Shown: in pieces, positions 42,896 to 53,179 of the stretch
Numbering within the stretch: the stretch's first letter is position 1
Layout of the letters: each line of letters begins with the position of its first letter
Assembly (NCBI GenBank): GCA_027886175.1
Contig: JAJNNQ010000075.1
Span: 909,001 to 973,000 of the forward strand
From: Phylloscopus collybita
Lineage: Eukaryota; Chordata; Aves; Passeriformes; Phylloscopidae
Direction of reading: 5' to 3'
DNA length: 64,000 bases
Position numbers and translations under genes: made by a program
The notes under the pieces: generated by a model
Database searches by the model: none
The model's input: the letters and a program-made list of their open reading frames with translations, nothing else
Told to the model about the DNA's origin: nothing

Positions 42896-43237
42896 TGGTG
42901 CCCCCAGTCCAAGGACGACATGGCTGGGGGCTCTATAAGCAATTCCTCTTCCCACTGAAGCTGTTTGATCAGCTGGAAGCTCCAGTGGGATCCATCCCTG
43001 CTTGTTGCTTCTGCATCAGCATCCTGGAGATTTGGGAACATAAATCCATTGGCCGGAGCTGTGCACATCACCAACCTTCCCACGTCTCCCTCAGAGGGAT
43101 GAGTCAGAATCTTGCTCCCTGTCCAACAGATTATTGGATGAAAAAAACCTCATCCTCCTCCTCTTTTCCAGAGCCACATTCCTGTAGTTTTGGGTTGTCG
43201 GGGCTCCTCCCCTCCCCTGGCCCACCAGATGATCTAA

Positions 43238-43375
43238 ATCATGGAATCAGTTTAGGCTGGAAAAGCCCTCTGAGCTCACCAAGTGCAGCCGTTAATTGCT
43301 GCTGTTCACCACAAGACAATGTCCCCAAGTCGCACATTTCCAGGTCTTTTACATCCCTCCAGGAATGGTGACTCA
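43238..43375 (-). mobile_element. CR1 LINE fragment, older subfamily
   Basis: Starts AATCATGGAATCAGTTTAGG and continues with the ACAATGTCCCCAAGT word. Confidence 0.8.
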
Positions 43376-43986
43376 GCCACCTTGGGGAAGGGAACTCATC
43401 AGCTCCGCTCGGCTGCTCTCTCATCTGCTTAATGATGGGGCCTTCAGACTTAAGGAGAGATGGAATTTTGGCTGATTTATCTTAATTGGTGCCCAGAGGG
43501 GAAAGGGAAGGTGATGGAGCATTTGCTGCTCTGCCTGCTGCTTCTCCCTTGCATCCAGTCCCTGGAGTGATGGGATGAAGGGAAAACCACCCACCTGCAG
43601 CCTGGCAGACCCCTAAAAGGTGGGAAACCCCACCCTGGAGTCTTGAGGAAGAAAAAGGTGAAGGATTTCCAGAGGGGTTTTCCTCCCTGCCCTTCTCCCC
43701 CGTGAGGCCGGGTGTTGCAAAAATGAGGAGGGAAAAATAAAAAAAATGGGAAATAGGGAACAGAAACTTTCAAGGGAATGTTTTTGTCAGCTTGAGAGGA
43801 AAGGGGAAGGACATTTGAGGCTGTGGCTGCTGTGATTCAGACGCTGTCTCTGAACTCAGTGAATGGAGGCATTTCCTCTTCCAACCTTTTTTAGTGGGAG
43901 ACAAGAGCGTGGCTGTGGTCTGGCATAAATAATGCATGTGCTGAAAGAGCTCCCTGGATTTCTGTCCCTTCACACTCAGCCCGGGC

Positions 43987-44250
43987 TCAGATGGATGGAA
44001 AATCAGCCTGAATTGCAGAGCCATTATCCCAGGCCACGTGCTTGGAAGTGCTGATGCCAAGGGAAGTGGCTGCACAGAGAGCAGCCTGGGAGAAATCGGA
44101 TCCCTGGGATAAACTGAAGGACTGGTTAGTGAGGGGCAGAGGAAAGGCTTCCAGGGAAGGATGAAACTCCAGGATCTCAGGTTTGTACCCATTGAAGGAA
44201 AGGTGACACTGGCTGGGGGGTGAGGAGGGCTGCACATCCCGGGTCTCCCA
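43987..44250 (-). CDS. Unrecognised gene, candidate terminal exon h
   Basis: Eighty-seven codons and a stop: WETRDVQPSSPPSQCHLSFN, then GYKPEILEFHPSLEAFPLPL and on to AIQADFPSI. The acceptor may be CGCCTAG (44250) or the in-frame GTGCAG 21 bases downstream. Ser-rich and probably flexible. Confidence 0.5.
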   Translation of the reverse strand, partial: WETRDVQPSSPPSQCHLSFNGYKPEILEFHPSLEAFPLPLTNQSFSLSQGSDFSQAALCAATSLGISTSKHVAWDNGSAIQADFPSI

Positions 44251-47200
44251 CTAGGCGTGAGTGGATAACATCCAGCCTGCCTCCTCCTGTCCCTCTTTTT
44301 GGCCAGTGGACACCTCTGTTACTCAAAATAAGAATAAAGAATCAGGAAAAGCTAAGCTGAGTTGTCCCAGGCTCTGAGATTGGCTTTGTCAGGAGAATTA
44401 ATCCACAAATGCCAGAGGTTTGTGTCCGAAAAGGAGACAGAGGAGTCCTTCTTCTTTATTCCGGTAAAGGGAGAGGCCATGGGGCATTTCCCCTGGGGTC
44501 TCTCGAATTTTTGGAGGACGCAGCCTCCTATTTGTCCGAATTTCCCAGCTGCATTCCCCCCTCTCTTTCCCCATTGACTGAGGTATTTGAGAGATACAGA
44601 CTTCCTGGGGTGCCTAATACCTGAGATTCCCCTTTAATGTACGACCCTCCTTTTAATTTTTAATTCTTATGGAATTTATGGGGTTTCCCCATTGTTTCTT
44701 TCATCTTTCAGTATCCAGTTTCTCTTATCAGCAAGGCTAGGGTTTGTTTGTAAAGGCAAACCTCCTCTTTTCCATTCATCAATCAGTGGAAGCCTTCCCA
44801 TTGTTTCTTTTATCTCTCAGTGCTGGTTTTATCTACCAGCAGACCCACTGCTTGTTTGTGAAGACAAATCTGCCATTCCTCTCAGCTTCCCCAGACTTTA
44901 TTCCTGAGCCACTGCAGGCTGGGGCAGGAGAAATCCCAATAAATTACTTTGTTAATATTCTTAATCCAAGCTGGGATTAATCTGCAGTTATGACTTGATT
45001 GGCTTGGCTCAGGAATAAGCTTTGGGATAAAGGCTCTCCCAGCTGCAGGGAGGCTCCTGAGTTCCTTCTGCTGCTGTGAGCCTGGAAGGAAGAGGGATCA
45101 GGGAATCTTGTATTGGTTTGTGTTGGGAAGCACCTTCAAGGTCATGGAATTCCTACTCCCTGCCATGAAGGGGCTTGCTCCAAGCCTCATCCAACCTGGA
45201 CTTCAACACTTCCAGGGATGGGGCAGCTACAGCTTCTCTGGGAATTCTGTTCCAGGGCCTCACCACCTTCACAGGGAAGAATTCTTTTCCAATATCCCAT
45301 CTAACCTTGCCCTGTCTGAGTGGGAAGCCATTCCCCCCCTCCTAGCATACAAAGCAGCCCTTCCAAGTGATGTGATGTCTCTTCAGACTGTAGGAACTTC
45401 CTGGGATTGCCCTGTGTTGCAGGAGGCAGACAGCTGATTACTTCCCAAAAAAATGCCGTCTCTCCACATGGGTGGGTGGCATTCAGGCTGCCCCTCCTCC
45501 TGGAAACAGGACAGAGGATTTTCCTGGCGGGATGGGATAACAAGGAAGTCTCCAATCCCTTCCCAGGGTCACCTGGAGTTGAATGAGCTCATTCTGTGGA
45601 ATCTCTTCCATCTCTTTCTCAAGGATTTGTTGGGATTTTCTGCTTCTGAAGGCTGGATTTGCCAAAGTGGAGGGGAATGGGATGGCAATGAACTCAGCCA
45701 GCTCTAACTGGGACTCCTGTTCCAGTCTGGGTTCCAATGCTGCCCCCAAGGCAGAAACAGGTTCTGACTTTCCCTCAGTCCATTCCTGGTGCAGGAGGCA
45801 GCACTTCAACTGGAGGGAACACCTGGAGGGCTTAAATCTCCACTTCCATCCCTCCCCTGTGCATCTCTGGATCCAGTAATGGATTTCTCAGAAAAACAGG
45901 CTCGGAGTGAACTCAAATGTCCTCAAACCCAAATTCTGCTGGGGTTGGGAGTTGAAGGTGGTGAGGGAGATAAACTGGACCCAGAAGGCCTGGCTGCTCC
46001 TTTAAGCCCAGGAATTCAGCACTATTTTATTTTATTTTATTTTATTTTATTTTATTTTATTTTATTTTATTTTATTTTATTTTATTTTATTTTATTTTAT
46101 TTTATTTTATTTTACTTTATTTTATTTTATTTTATTTTTCTCTTCCTTTGTCTGTGGGACCCTGTACTGAATGGCTACAGCCATGATTTCATTCCATTTT
46201 TGCTCAAGCCACTTGGGCAGCCTTTGGAGTGTGGCCCTTTCAGCAAAAACCTGGCTGAACTGAGGCTGCATAACCCCTGACTCCCCTTTGCAATGAAAAA
46301 GTTGTATTTATTTTTTATTTATTTGTTTGATTTTCCTCTGTGTTCTCACACTTGACAGAGCTTCTCCAAGGGGCTGTGCTGGGTCATCCTCGCAGGGCCT
46401 TCCTGTGTGCTGGGAAAAATAAAATAACACCACAGAAATGACAAAAAGCAGGAGATAAAATTCCAGAAACAGAAGAGAGAATTGTTCAATCCAGGTCTTC
46501 CTCTTGAAGCCCAAGACAAGGTTGTTCATTATCCCTTTAATTTGGTATTTTCTGTGGATACTCCTCTGAGACTCACCTGGAGCATTGTGTCCATATCTGG
46601 GATCAGAAGGATGTGGAGCTGCTGGAGCAAGTTCAGAGGAGGCCACGGAGCTGCTCCAAGAGCTGGAGCCCCTCTGCTCTGGAGCCAGGCTGGGAGAGCT
46701 GGGAATGTCCAGCCTGGAGAAGCCAAGGATCCAGGGAGACTTCTGACCTCTTCCAGTGCCTGAAGGGGCTCCAGGAGAGCTGGAGAGGGACTTGGGACAA
46801 GGGATGGAGGATCAGGACACAGTGAATGGCTTCCCACTGCCAGAGGGCAGGGTTAGATGGGATACTGGGAAGGAACTCTTCCCTGGGAGGGTGGTGAGGC
46901 CCTGGAATGGAATTCCCAGAGAAGTTGTGGCTTCCCCATCCCTGGAAGTGTCCAAGGCCAGGCTGGATGGGGTTTGGAGCAACCTGGGGTAATGGAAGGT
47001 GTCCCTGTCCCAGGGAATTAGAGGGATTAACTTCCAAAAGGAACAACTCAAGCACTGTTGATATTCAGATTTCCCATTTTCAGGAGCAGCAGCAAAGGGC
47101 TATTTTATGCAGGGACATAAGCCCCTTCCAACACAATGGATTTTACTACAGGGCCACCAGCTTTGAGTTTGTATAACCTCTGGATCGAGGCTTTTAGATT

Positions 47201-47274
47201 TGATTTGCTCAGACTGAGTTTGTCTTGACCTGCCTGCAGGTTGGTGTTTTTTTTTTGTTGTTGTTGTTTTTTTT

Positions 47275-47328
<54 letters not shown>

Positions 47329-50300
47329 TGTTTTGTTTTGTTTTGTTTTTTTTTTTTTAATCCTGGCTGAGTGGGAAGAGCAATTTTCCTAATTGACCAA
47401 GTGGTTGTGGCTGATTAGCTCTGCTTTTGTTTAGCTTCGTACGGAGCAGCTGCAGATTTGTATAAATAGCAGTACCGAGCCATAGTTCAGCACAGGACCA
47501 AGGATTTGTGCCTCTGATCCAAGGACACAGAACAGGGAAATTCTGGCTTGGAGGTCTTGAGGAGAGGAGATGTGGGATGGGAGAGAAGGGTGGGTATGGA
47601 GTGACTGGGTGGGGTGAGTGCCTGGCACAGGTTGCCCAGAGAAGCTGTGGATGCCCCAGCACTGGAAGTGTTCAGTCTGGATGACAATCTCAGTAACCTG
47701 GCATGCTGGCAGGTGTCCCTGCTCATGGCAGGGGGCTGGATTGAGATGATCTCCAAGGTCCCTTCCAACATAAACTATCCCGTGGTTCTACGAGTTGTCT
47801 GCAAAACAGGAATGAACAACCATGGAAAAGCCTCCATCCGGATTTTCCCCTGTTGCTCTGCACAGGATCAGTCTTGGTTTGCCGGGAGCAGGCAGGACTG
47901 GGATGATCCTTGAGATGCATTTCCACCTTTAAGGTATTCTGTGGAGTCACAGGAGAGAAATCCACGTGGGCACAGTGGGAACAAGCCCTTCCCAAGGCTC
48001 CAGGATTGACCCCAACTGGACAATCTAAACTGGGGTCCTGGTCTTCACAGAGTGGTTTCTCCTGGCTGGATGCAGCACCACAGGAATCCAGGAATCCCCA
48101 TCCTGGGGTATTTAGGAAGCCAGTAGAGAGGGGTTATATCAGGAGCTGGGCTGGAGGTTGGTTTTCCTTTTCCTTCTTGCTGTCACAACTCCCAGAAAAA
48201 CTTGGCCTGCAGACTTGGAGTGCCTCTGGAAGCTTCTTGTCCCATCCTGATTCCTCAGAATCATGGAATGGTTTGGGTTGGAAAAGACCTTAAAGCTCAT
48301 CTTGTCCCATCCTCTGTGGGAGGGGACAGCTTCCCCTGTCCCATGTTGCTCCAAGCCCCATCCAACCTGGCCTTGAACACTTCCTGGGATTCCAATTTAT
48401 GTGGAAAACCTGTGCCAGGGCCTCACCATCCTCACAGGGAAGAATTTTTTTTTTCCCAATACCTCATATAAACATTCCCTCTACATCTACCATTTAAAAA
48501 AAAACCCAAAAAAACAAAACCCAACAATTCCAAGATGTTTATTCCCTTTTTATGGAGAGCTGACTCATAGCAGGGCTGGTGGTTGGGAACAGGTTGCTCG
48601 TGGAATTACACGGGGAATAAAATAAAGGGGCGTGAGTAGGAGGACGATCCAATCCAGATCAGCACAGCCACAGCTCTCTGCGTGTCTCAGCCAGATGGAA
48701 ATTTCAGAAGGTTTATGGGGGAGAAAAAAAAGTCTTGGAAGTAATGGATTTACAGCTCCTGTGGTATTGTTCCAGTGTCCTCTCTGGAGAAGGTCTGGGA
48801 TTTTGGATATGAGATTTTCAGGGATTGCCCTACTTGGTCAGGTCAAAGCCACTCTGAGGAACAGAGTAACAATTAGCTGTTCGATAGCCCTTGGAATTGT
48901 GCATGGATTTTCAAGGTGTTATCGGTACAGATTCCATGGCAGCCCTTCTGCAGTGCTTCCAGCCCCAGGGAAGCTCCAAGGGCCCTTGGATGCCCCCATT
49001 AATGTCCCCAGTTACAGGTGTAATCCTTTTTGTGGCTTAATCCAGATTAAGCTGGGAATTGGGCAACACAGGAGCCCCAGAGACACCAGGAAATCAGGTA
49101 ATATCCATAACCAGGGATTTGGGATGGCCCTGGGGCACCATTTCCCTGCCCTGCTGGGAAGAGAGGAAGCCAAAGGGCAAATTCTCAGCATTTCAACACC
49201 TTGGTGTATCCCAGCCCATGCTTGGTTCCTGATCCTGAGTGTCTCTTCCCCATGGAAATAGGCATGGAGAGCAACCAGGAATGGGGAGAAGTGTGGGAGA
49301 TTGGCAGGAGCAGCCACAAGGATCAAGTCCTTTCATGATTTGATGTGCAAAGGGACTCAAGCCTGTGTGGGATGAACTCCAAGCTCCCTTTGGTTTCTCT
49401 GGAATCTGAGCACCTGTGAGGGTCTGGGGTGAGGCCAGGTCTGTGTCAGGGGCATGGTGGTGACAGCTCACCTTGGTGTCCTGATTTTGGCGAGGTCACA
49501 ACCAGGGAGGAGGCGAAGAAGGAGCCTTGCAGGATCAGCACAGAGAAATCCCTGTGGAGAGGGGATGGAAAAAAAAAGAGGAAGGGAAAATCGGTATTCA
49601 CTGTCATTGGGTCGAGGAAGGGAAAAGCTGGAGCTCTCACTCATCCAGGAGGTGCTCAACACACACAGTTCCTCTTCTCCCAGGGCCATGTGTCCTTCAA
49701 AGTGCTGTCATTCCTGGAAAAAAGTGGTGCCATATTTGCCCTCTTCCTCCCTCAAAAACTCCACAAAAAAATCAAGGATGGGGAGTAAGACTCTGCAATT
49801 GCTTCAATGGGTTTTATTTAGGGCTGGAATATCCCTGGAGCTGAAAACCAATTCCATCCTGCAACCTCTGATGCACTAGGACTGGGTGGGGAATGGCAAA
49901 ACAGAGGGATAGATGGAATTACCTGGGAATCTTCTGAGGTACCACCTGAGAAGGGACGAGGCAGGTGTGTCACCCTCTGACCACAAGGAAGCTGAGTGGG
50001 TAAAAACTTCAGGACATGTAGCAGGAAAAGGTCCCATGAGGCCAATCCATGATGTTTCTGTCCTTCCTCACCACTGGGCTTCCTATGTGGATACTTTTAC
50101 GAGGCCATTTTTGAGAAGAACCCAGTATAAGGCTCCCAAAGGAAAATGAGCAGATCCCCGTTCCTTGACTTCCAATCTCTGCTCTACATCCAGGAGGGTT
50201 CAACAGCCACAACATTCCAGAGGTCAGGCAAACAAAGGCACATTTCCATGGCTCCATCCAACACAGGTGTGTGGCGCAGCGTGCCAGAAACAAGAGTAAA

Positions 50301-52120
50301 ATCCAGGATCAAGTTCTCATCCTGAAGGATGTGATTCAAATGCCTGCAAGGGCCTGATCTCCAAGGATGAACCTAAGCTGGGGAAATAAACAGTTTGTAG
50401 GAGCATCCCTGGTCTGGAACATCATCCACAGCCTTTAATTAATTGGTTTAATTGTTGGCACATTCCCTGGGAAGGTTCTAGGATGGATCAACCATCATTA
50501 CTCCATGGAATATCTGGAATAAAACAGAGGAGGTGGCACAAAGGAAGGATTATCCCCAAGAGACTGATATTTGCCTTTTGGCCTCTGTGCTGGAGATAGT
50601 CCTGAAAAAGCTGAATTTACTGCCACAGCTGTAGCCTTTGGATACTGGAAAACCCTTTTTCCAGAACTTTGCCCTGACCCAGCCAAGCTTTCCATGCTCC
50701 AGTCGTGTTGGCCATCCAGGGTGACACCAGCATCCTGAGGCTGCTGAGGAAATGCCAGCCATGGCAATGCCACCACACCTCACACCTGCATCATCACACA
50801 TCCCCAGGGCTGGGATGGTAACTTCCCAAAAATCTGGTTCAGTGGACCACTGGCAACCCCCAAAATGGCAGCTGACCCACGGTGCACTTTGTCCCTCATC
50901 CCACTTGTCCCTCAAACCACTCCTGCCGAGTGGAGCTGTGGTGAGACCACTTCCCATGGCCTTGGAGATCCTCTTCTGGCTGTCCGTGAGGAGCAGATTT
51001 GAATCCCTGGACTTGGTGAATTCTCTCTGGATCTGTCTCAGGCAGGAGATATTTGTGCCATCAGTCCTTGGAACTGAGGGAATAAACATTGTAAATCATG
51101 GAATGGTTTGGGACACCATAAAAGGGGCCTCAAAGACCTTGTTTCAACCCCCTGCCATGGACAGGGACACCTCCCACTGTCCCAGGTTGCTCCAAGCCCC
51201 ATCCAACATTTCAACAACATCCAACAATTCAAATTGAACATTTCTAGGGGCGGGGAGTCCACAATCACAATCCCACTGAAGAGACACACAATTATTTTTC
51301 CATTTTTTTTTTCCCCTCAAAAATCCAGTCAAAAACTGGTGAAAACAAGAGGACAGAGCTTTTCCAGGGCGCTCCCACTGCTGCAGGACGCTGAGCCCTG
51401 GCTTCCCAGGCTGACTTCCAGACTCCCCCAAAGAGTCATCACCCCTGATGCCACGATGAATCAGGCTGGCCAATCCTTGTTCCCTGGAACAGGTCCTGCT
51501 CTTTTGGTCACTGCCTTGTGACAGCTGGCAGCACTGACACACCTCCTCCGGCATTCCCGGGCCGTGTGCTCCCCGAGCCTGGCACTGTTTCATCTCTTGG
51601 GCAAGAGTTGTGGTTTATCCTCTCCACACCCAAGTGTAGATCCATGGGAGAGGAATGGCTGGTGCTCCTGGGGTTATCAGGGATGACTTCCCCGTCCTGT
51701 TGATCCAGTTTCACGTCAGCAGTCGGTGGTGTCAGAAACCTCTGAAATACCTGTGAATCAAGGAAAAAAAAAAAAAAAAAAACAACAAACCTCTCTGCAA
51801 GATTTTTCCCAGCTTTTGTTTCCTTGAAAAGAAAGACGTGGTGGGTTTTCGTGTCTCTTTGAACTTCCTCTGGCCATGCAATGCCTTCACTCTAGTCAGT
51901 GACTGATCCCACTGGATGCTCTGAATGTCTTGGATGAGCATCTCCTCTGTTTCAGGGAGTTTTGCTCATCTCACTCGGCTCCTGACAAGAAAATCATGTT
52001 ACCCTCAGTCATTTTAACCCTCACCTCATCCATCTTTCTTCCACTTGTTTTTGCACCCTCTGCCTCTTCTGCTTTTCCATCTCCTACATCCCAGGCTGTG
52101 TCAGCCTCTGCTCTCTTTTC
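43987..52120 (-). CDS. Unrecognised multi-exon gene (candidate new gene), about 401-residue model
   Basis: I do not recognise this protein. Candidate exons in transcript order are 52025-52120, 51891-51944, 51543-51750, 50905-51032, 47821-47938, 46161-46285, 45573-45785 and 43987-44250. Phases chain 0-0, 0-0, 0-1, 1-0, 0-1, 1-0, 0-0, 0-stop, totalling 1206 bases. The last four have the most protein-like composition: amphipathic LQRLPKWLEQKWNEIMAV, a Glu/Leu-rich 71-codon exon, and a Ser/Pro-rich tail ending AIQADFPSI. There is no signal peptide or membrane segment in the model. The start codon exon was not found; it may lie between 52.1 and 53 kb. Some exons may be wrong or missing, notably between 48 and 51 kb. 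The gene is convergent with TOP1MT and divergent from the Ly6 gene. Confidence 0.45.
45105..45345 (-). mobile_element. CR1 LINE 3' fragment
   Basis: Antisense copy between candidate exons g and h of the minus-strand gene. Confidence 0.88.
45573..45785 (-). CDS. Unrecognised gene, candidate exon g
   Basis: Seventy-one codons, phase 0 at both ends: EWTEGKSEPVSALGAALEPR, then a helical LEQESQLELAEFIAIPFPST part, then SRKSQQILEKEMEEIPQNEL. Acceptor TGCCTCCTGCACCAG, donor GTGACC. The best single exon of this gene by composition and splice sites. Confidence 0.55.
46023..46137. repeat. (TTTTA)n microsatellite
   Basis: About 23 copies of the pentamer with one TTTAC variant, in the candidate intron between exons f and g of the minus-strand gene. 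Confidence 0.95.
46161..46285 (-). CDS. Unrecognised gene, candidate exon f
   Basis: ESGVMQPQFSQVFAERATLQ, then RLPKWLEQKWNEIMAVAIQY and R. Acceptor CTTTTTCATTGCAAAG; the donor GTCCCA is poor, so the 3' edge may be off by a few codons. Just beyond it lies the (TTTTA)n tract. The Trp-rich amphipathic stretch is the most distinctive part of this protein. Confidence 0.45.
46545..47020 (+). mobile_element. CR1 LINE 3' fragment
   Basis: Sense copy of about 475 bases, lacking its last ~40 bases. Confidence 0.9.
47247..47360. repeat. (TTG)n / (TTTTG)n microsatellite
   Basis: T runs, then about 17 TTG triplets (about 47275-47327), then TTTTG units and a T run. Confidence 0.95.
47605..47792 (+). mobile_element. 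CR1 LINE 3' fragment
   Basis: Sense copy ending 30 bases before candidate exon e. Confidence 0.88.
47821..47938 (-). CDS. Unrecognised gene, candidate exon e
   Basis: NTLKVEMHLKDHPSPACSRQ, then TKTDPVQSNRGKSGWRLFH. Good acceptor CTGTGACTCCACAG; weak donor GTTGTT; leaves phase 1. An alternative frame ends at a stop after about 23 codons. Confidence 0.4.
48258..48478 (-). mobile_element. CR1 LINE 3' fragment
   Basis: Antisense copy starting AATCATGGAATGGTTTGGG. Confidence 0.9.
50905..51032 (-). CDS. Unrecognised gene, candidate exon d
   Basis: In the phase demanded by exon c it reads PERIHQVQGFKSAPHGQPEE and on to TRQEWFEGQ. All three frames are open for much of this stretch, so the frame rests on phase alone. 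Acceptor CCTGAGACAG, donor GTGGGA. Confidence 0.3.
51096..51250 (-). mobile_element. CR1 3' end fragment
   Basis: Antisense copy with an internal CAACA-rich insertion, between candidate exons c and d. Confidence 0.85.
51543..51750 (-). CDS. Unrecognised gene, candidate exon c
   Basis: Sixty-nine codons starting VFQRFLTPPTADVKLDQQDG and ending STRPGNAGG. The acceptor is preceded by a long T run and ends GATTCACAG; the donor is GTGTGT. It leaves phase 1. Ser/Pro-rich, probably disordered. Confidence 0.4.
51891..51944 (-). CDS. Unrecognised gene, candidate exon b
   Basis: EMLIQDIQSIQWDQSLTR, phase 0 at both ends, donor GTGAAG. A stronger-looking acceptor lies at 51981, but it would leave a 43-base intron and a stop in frame. 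This shorter form leaves an 80-base intron. Confidence 0.35.
52025..52120 (-). CDS. Unrecognised gene, candidate exon a
   Basis: Thirty-two codons, EKRAEADTAWDVGDGKAEEA then EGAKTSGRKMDE. Strong acceptor CCATCCTGCAG and strong donor GTGAGG; phase 0 at both ends. Hydrophilic and acidic. Confidence 0.5.
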
Positions 52121-52461
52121 CTGCAGGATGGAGAAGGCAGGGATAACCAGACACCTGATTGCCCAAGAGGCTTCACTCCAAGGGGCTCCTCCTGCTTCAC
52201 CCTCTCTGCTCCTTGGTGGCGTGGTGATTCATGGAGATGTCTGCTGATGTCCAGCACTAAACATCCTGATAACTCTTCCCTTGGAAGCATTAGTGGGACA
52301 GGCAGTCAGATGGAAGCCCCAGAAGGGATGAAGTTATCAGCTCCAGCTCCACCCTCTTCATGCAGAGAAATTGTAAAGGCTGAGAACATTTTTGTCTGGC
52401 TGGTACTGAGCAGGACTTTGAATTGGATGCTCCATGGAAAAGGGGACAAAGATATTTTTAA

Positions 52462-52598
52462 CCCTTGCTGGAAGTGTCTAAAGCCAGGTTTGGATGGGGA
52501 TTGGAGGCACCTGCAAGGTGTCCCTGTCCCTGGCAGGGGTTTGGAATGAGATGGTCTTTGAGGTCCATTCCAACCCAAACCATTCGATGATTTTATGA
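52462..52598 (+). mobile_element. CR1 LINE 3' fragment
   Basis: Sense copy ending with the double ATGATTTTATGATT tip. Confidence 0.88.
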
Positions 52599-53067
52599 TT
52601 TGAGACTTTGTAGCTAACCAAGTCATGCATTTCCTGCCCCCATGAATATCCAGCTTGGTTTACCCTGACTGTAGACATTGGGAGTTCTCCAGGTCTAACT
52701 CTGGAAGTGGACTTGGCATAATCCACCAAAACAATTACATTAATTCACGCCATTTGTTCCCATTTTCCTTGGAGAAAAGGAAATAACCTGGCCACAGATG
52801 CCATGATCAGAACAAAACCCCACCCCAGACATCAGCAGCACTGCTGGCCTGACCAGAGACACGAATTAAAGGATTAATCCCAATAAATGGTGTGAATTCC
52901 CAGAGTGCTTTCACTGCTCCCTGGAATCACCAGCCCAGCCTGAAGGCAATGCTGAGGTGAGAAAACAACCCGCGCGTGCATTCCTGGCCTCTCATCTAAT
53001 CCATGATCCCTGCCCACTCTTTCCAAATCGTTGGCTTCCTCATCACCCCGTCCAAAGGCAGGGAAGA

Positions 53068-53074
53068 TTTATAT
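53068..53074 (+). promoter_or_regulatory. Possible TATA element of the Ly6 gene
   Basis: TTTATAT 54 bases upstream of the Ly6 start codon, in a pyrimidine-rich context. Spacing would give a very short 5' UTR, so this is tentative. Confidence 0.3.
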
Positions 53075-53127
53075 CCTGTCCCCAGGTGAGGGTGTTTTTC
53101 CTGGGCTGCGGAGACGACCGGGAGAAG

Positions 53128-53179
53128 ATGAAGTTCTCCCTCCTTGCGGCGCTGGCTTTGGTCCTGTTTGCAGCTCAAG
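53128..53179 (+). CDS. Ly6-family gene exon 1 (signal peptide)
   Basis: ATG to CAAG, then the donor GTGAGG, leaving phase 1. It encodes a short basic N-terminus and a Leu/Ala hydrophobic core. Confidence 0.85.

Larger units (their letters stand above)
39540..43986. other. Interval between TOP1MT and the unrecognised minus-strand gene
   Basis: It holds CR1 fragments (40.75, 41.2, 42.4 and 43.2 kb), a poly(T) run near 40.68 kb and an A/C-rich low-complexity patch (41660-41815). I see no convincing exon. The 3' UTR of the minus-strand gene would extend into the right end. Confidence 0.6.

Noticed and set aside
48632..49261. 209-codon plus-strand open frame between candidate exons of the minus-strand gene
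   Set aside because: No splice context, no recognisable motif, mixed composition; treated as chance.
49472..49551. Possible extra minus-strand exon with good acceptor (CCCTCTCCACAG) and donor (GTGAGC)
   Set aside because: Neither open frame fits the phases of the neighbouring candidate exons, so it was left out of the gene model.
52664..52711. Possible upstream exon of the unknown gene, reading STSRVRPGELPMSTVR with donor GTAAAC
   Set aside because: The phase would fit, but the acceptor is weak and nothing else supports it.
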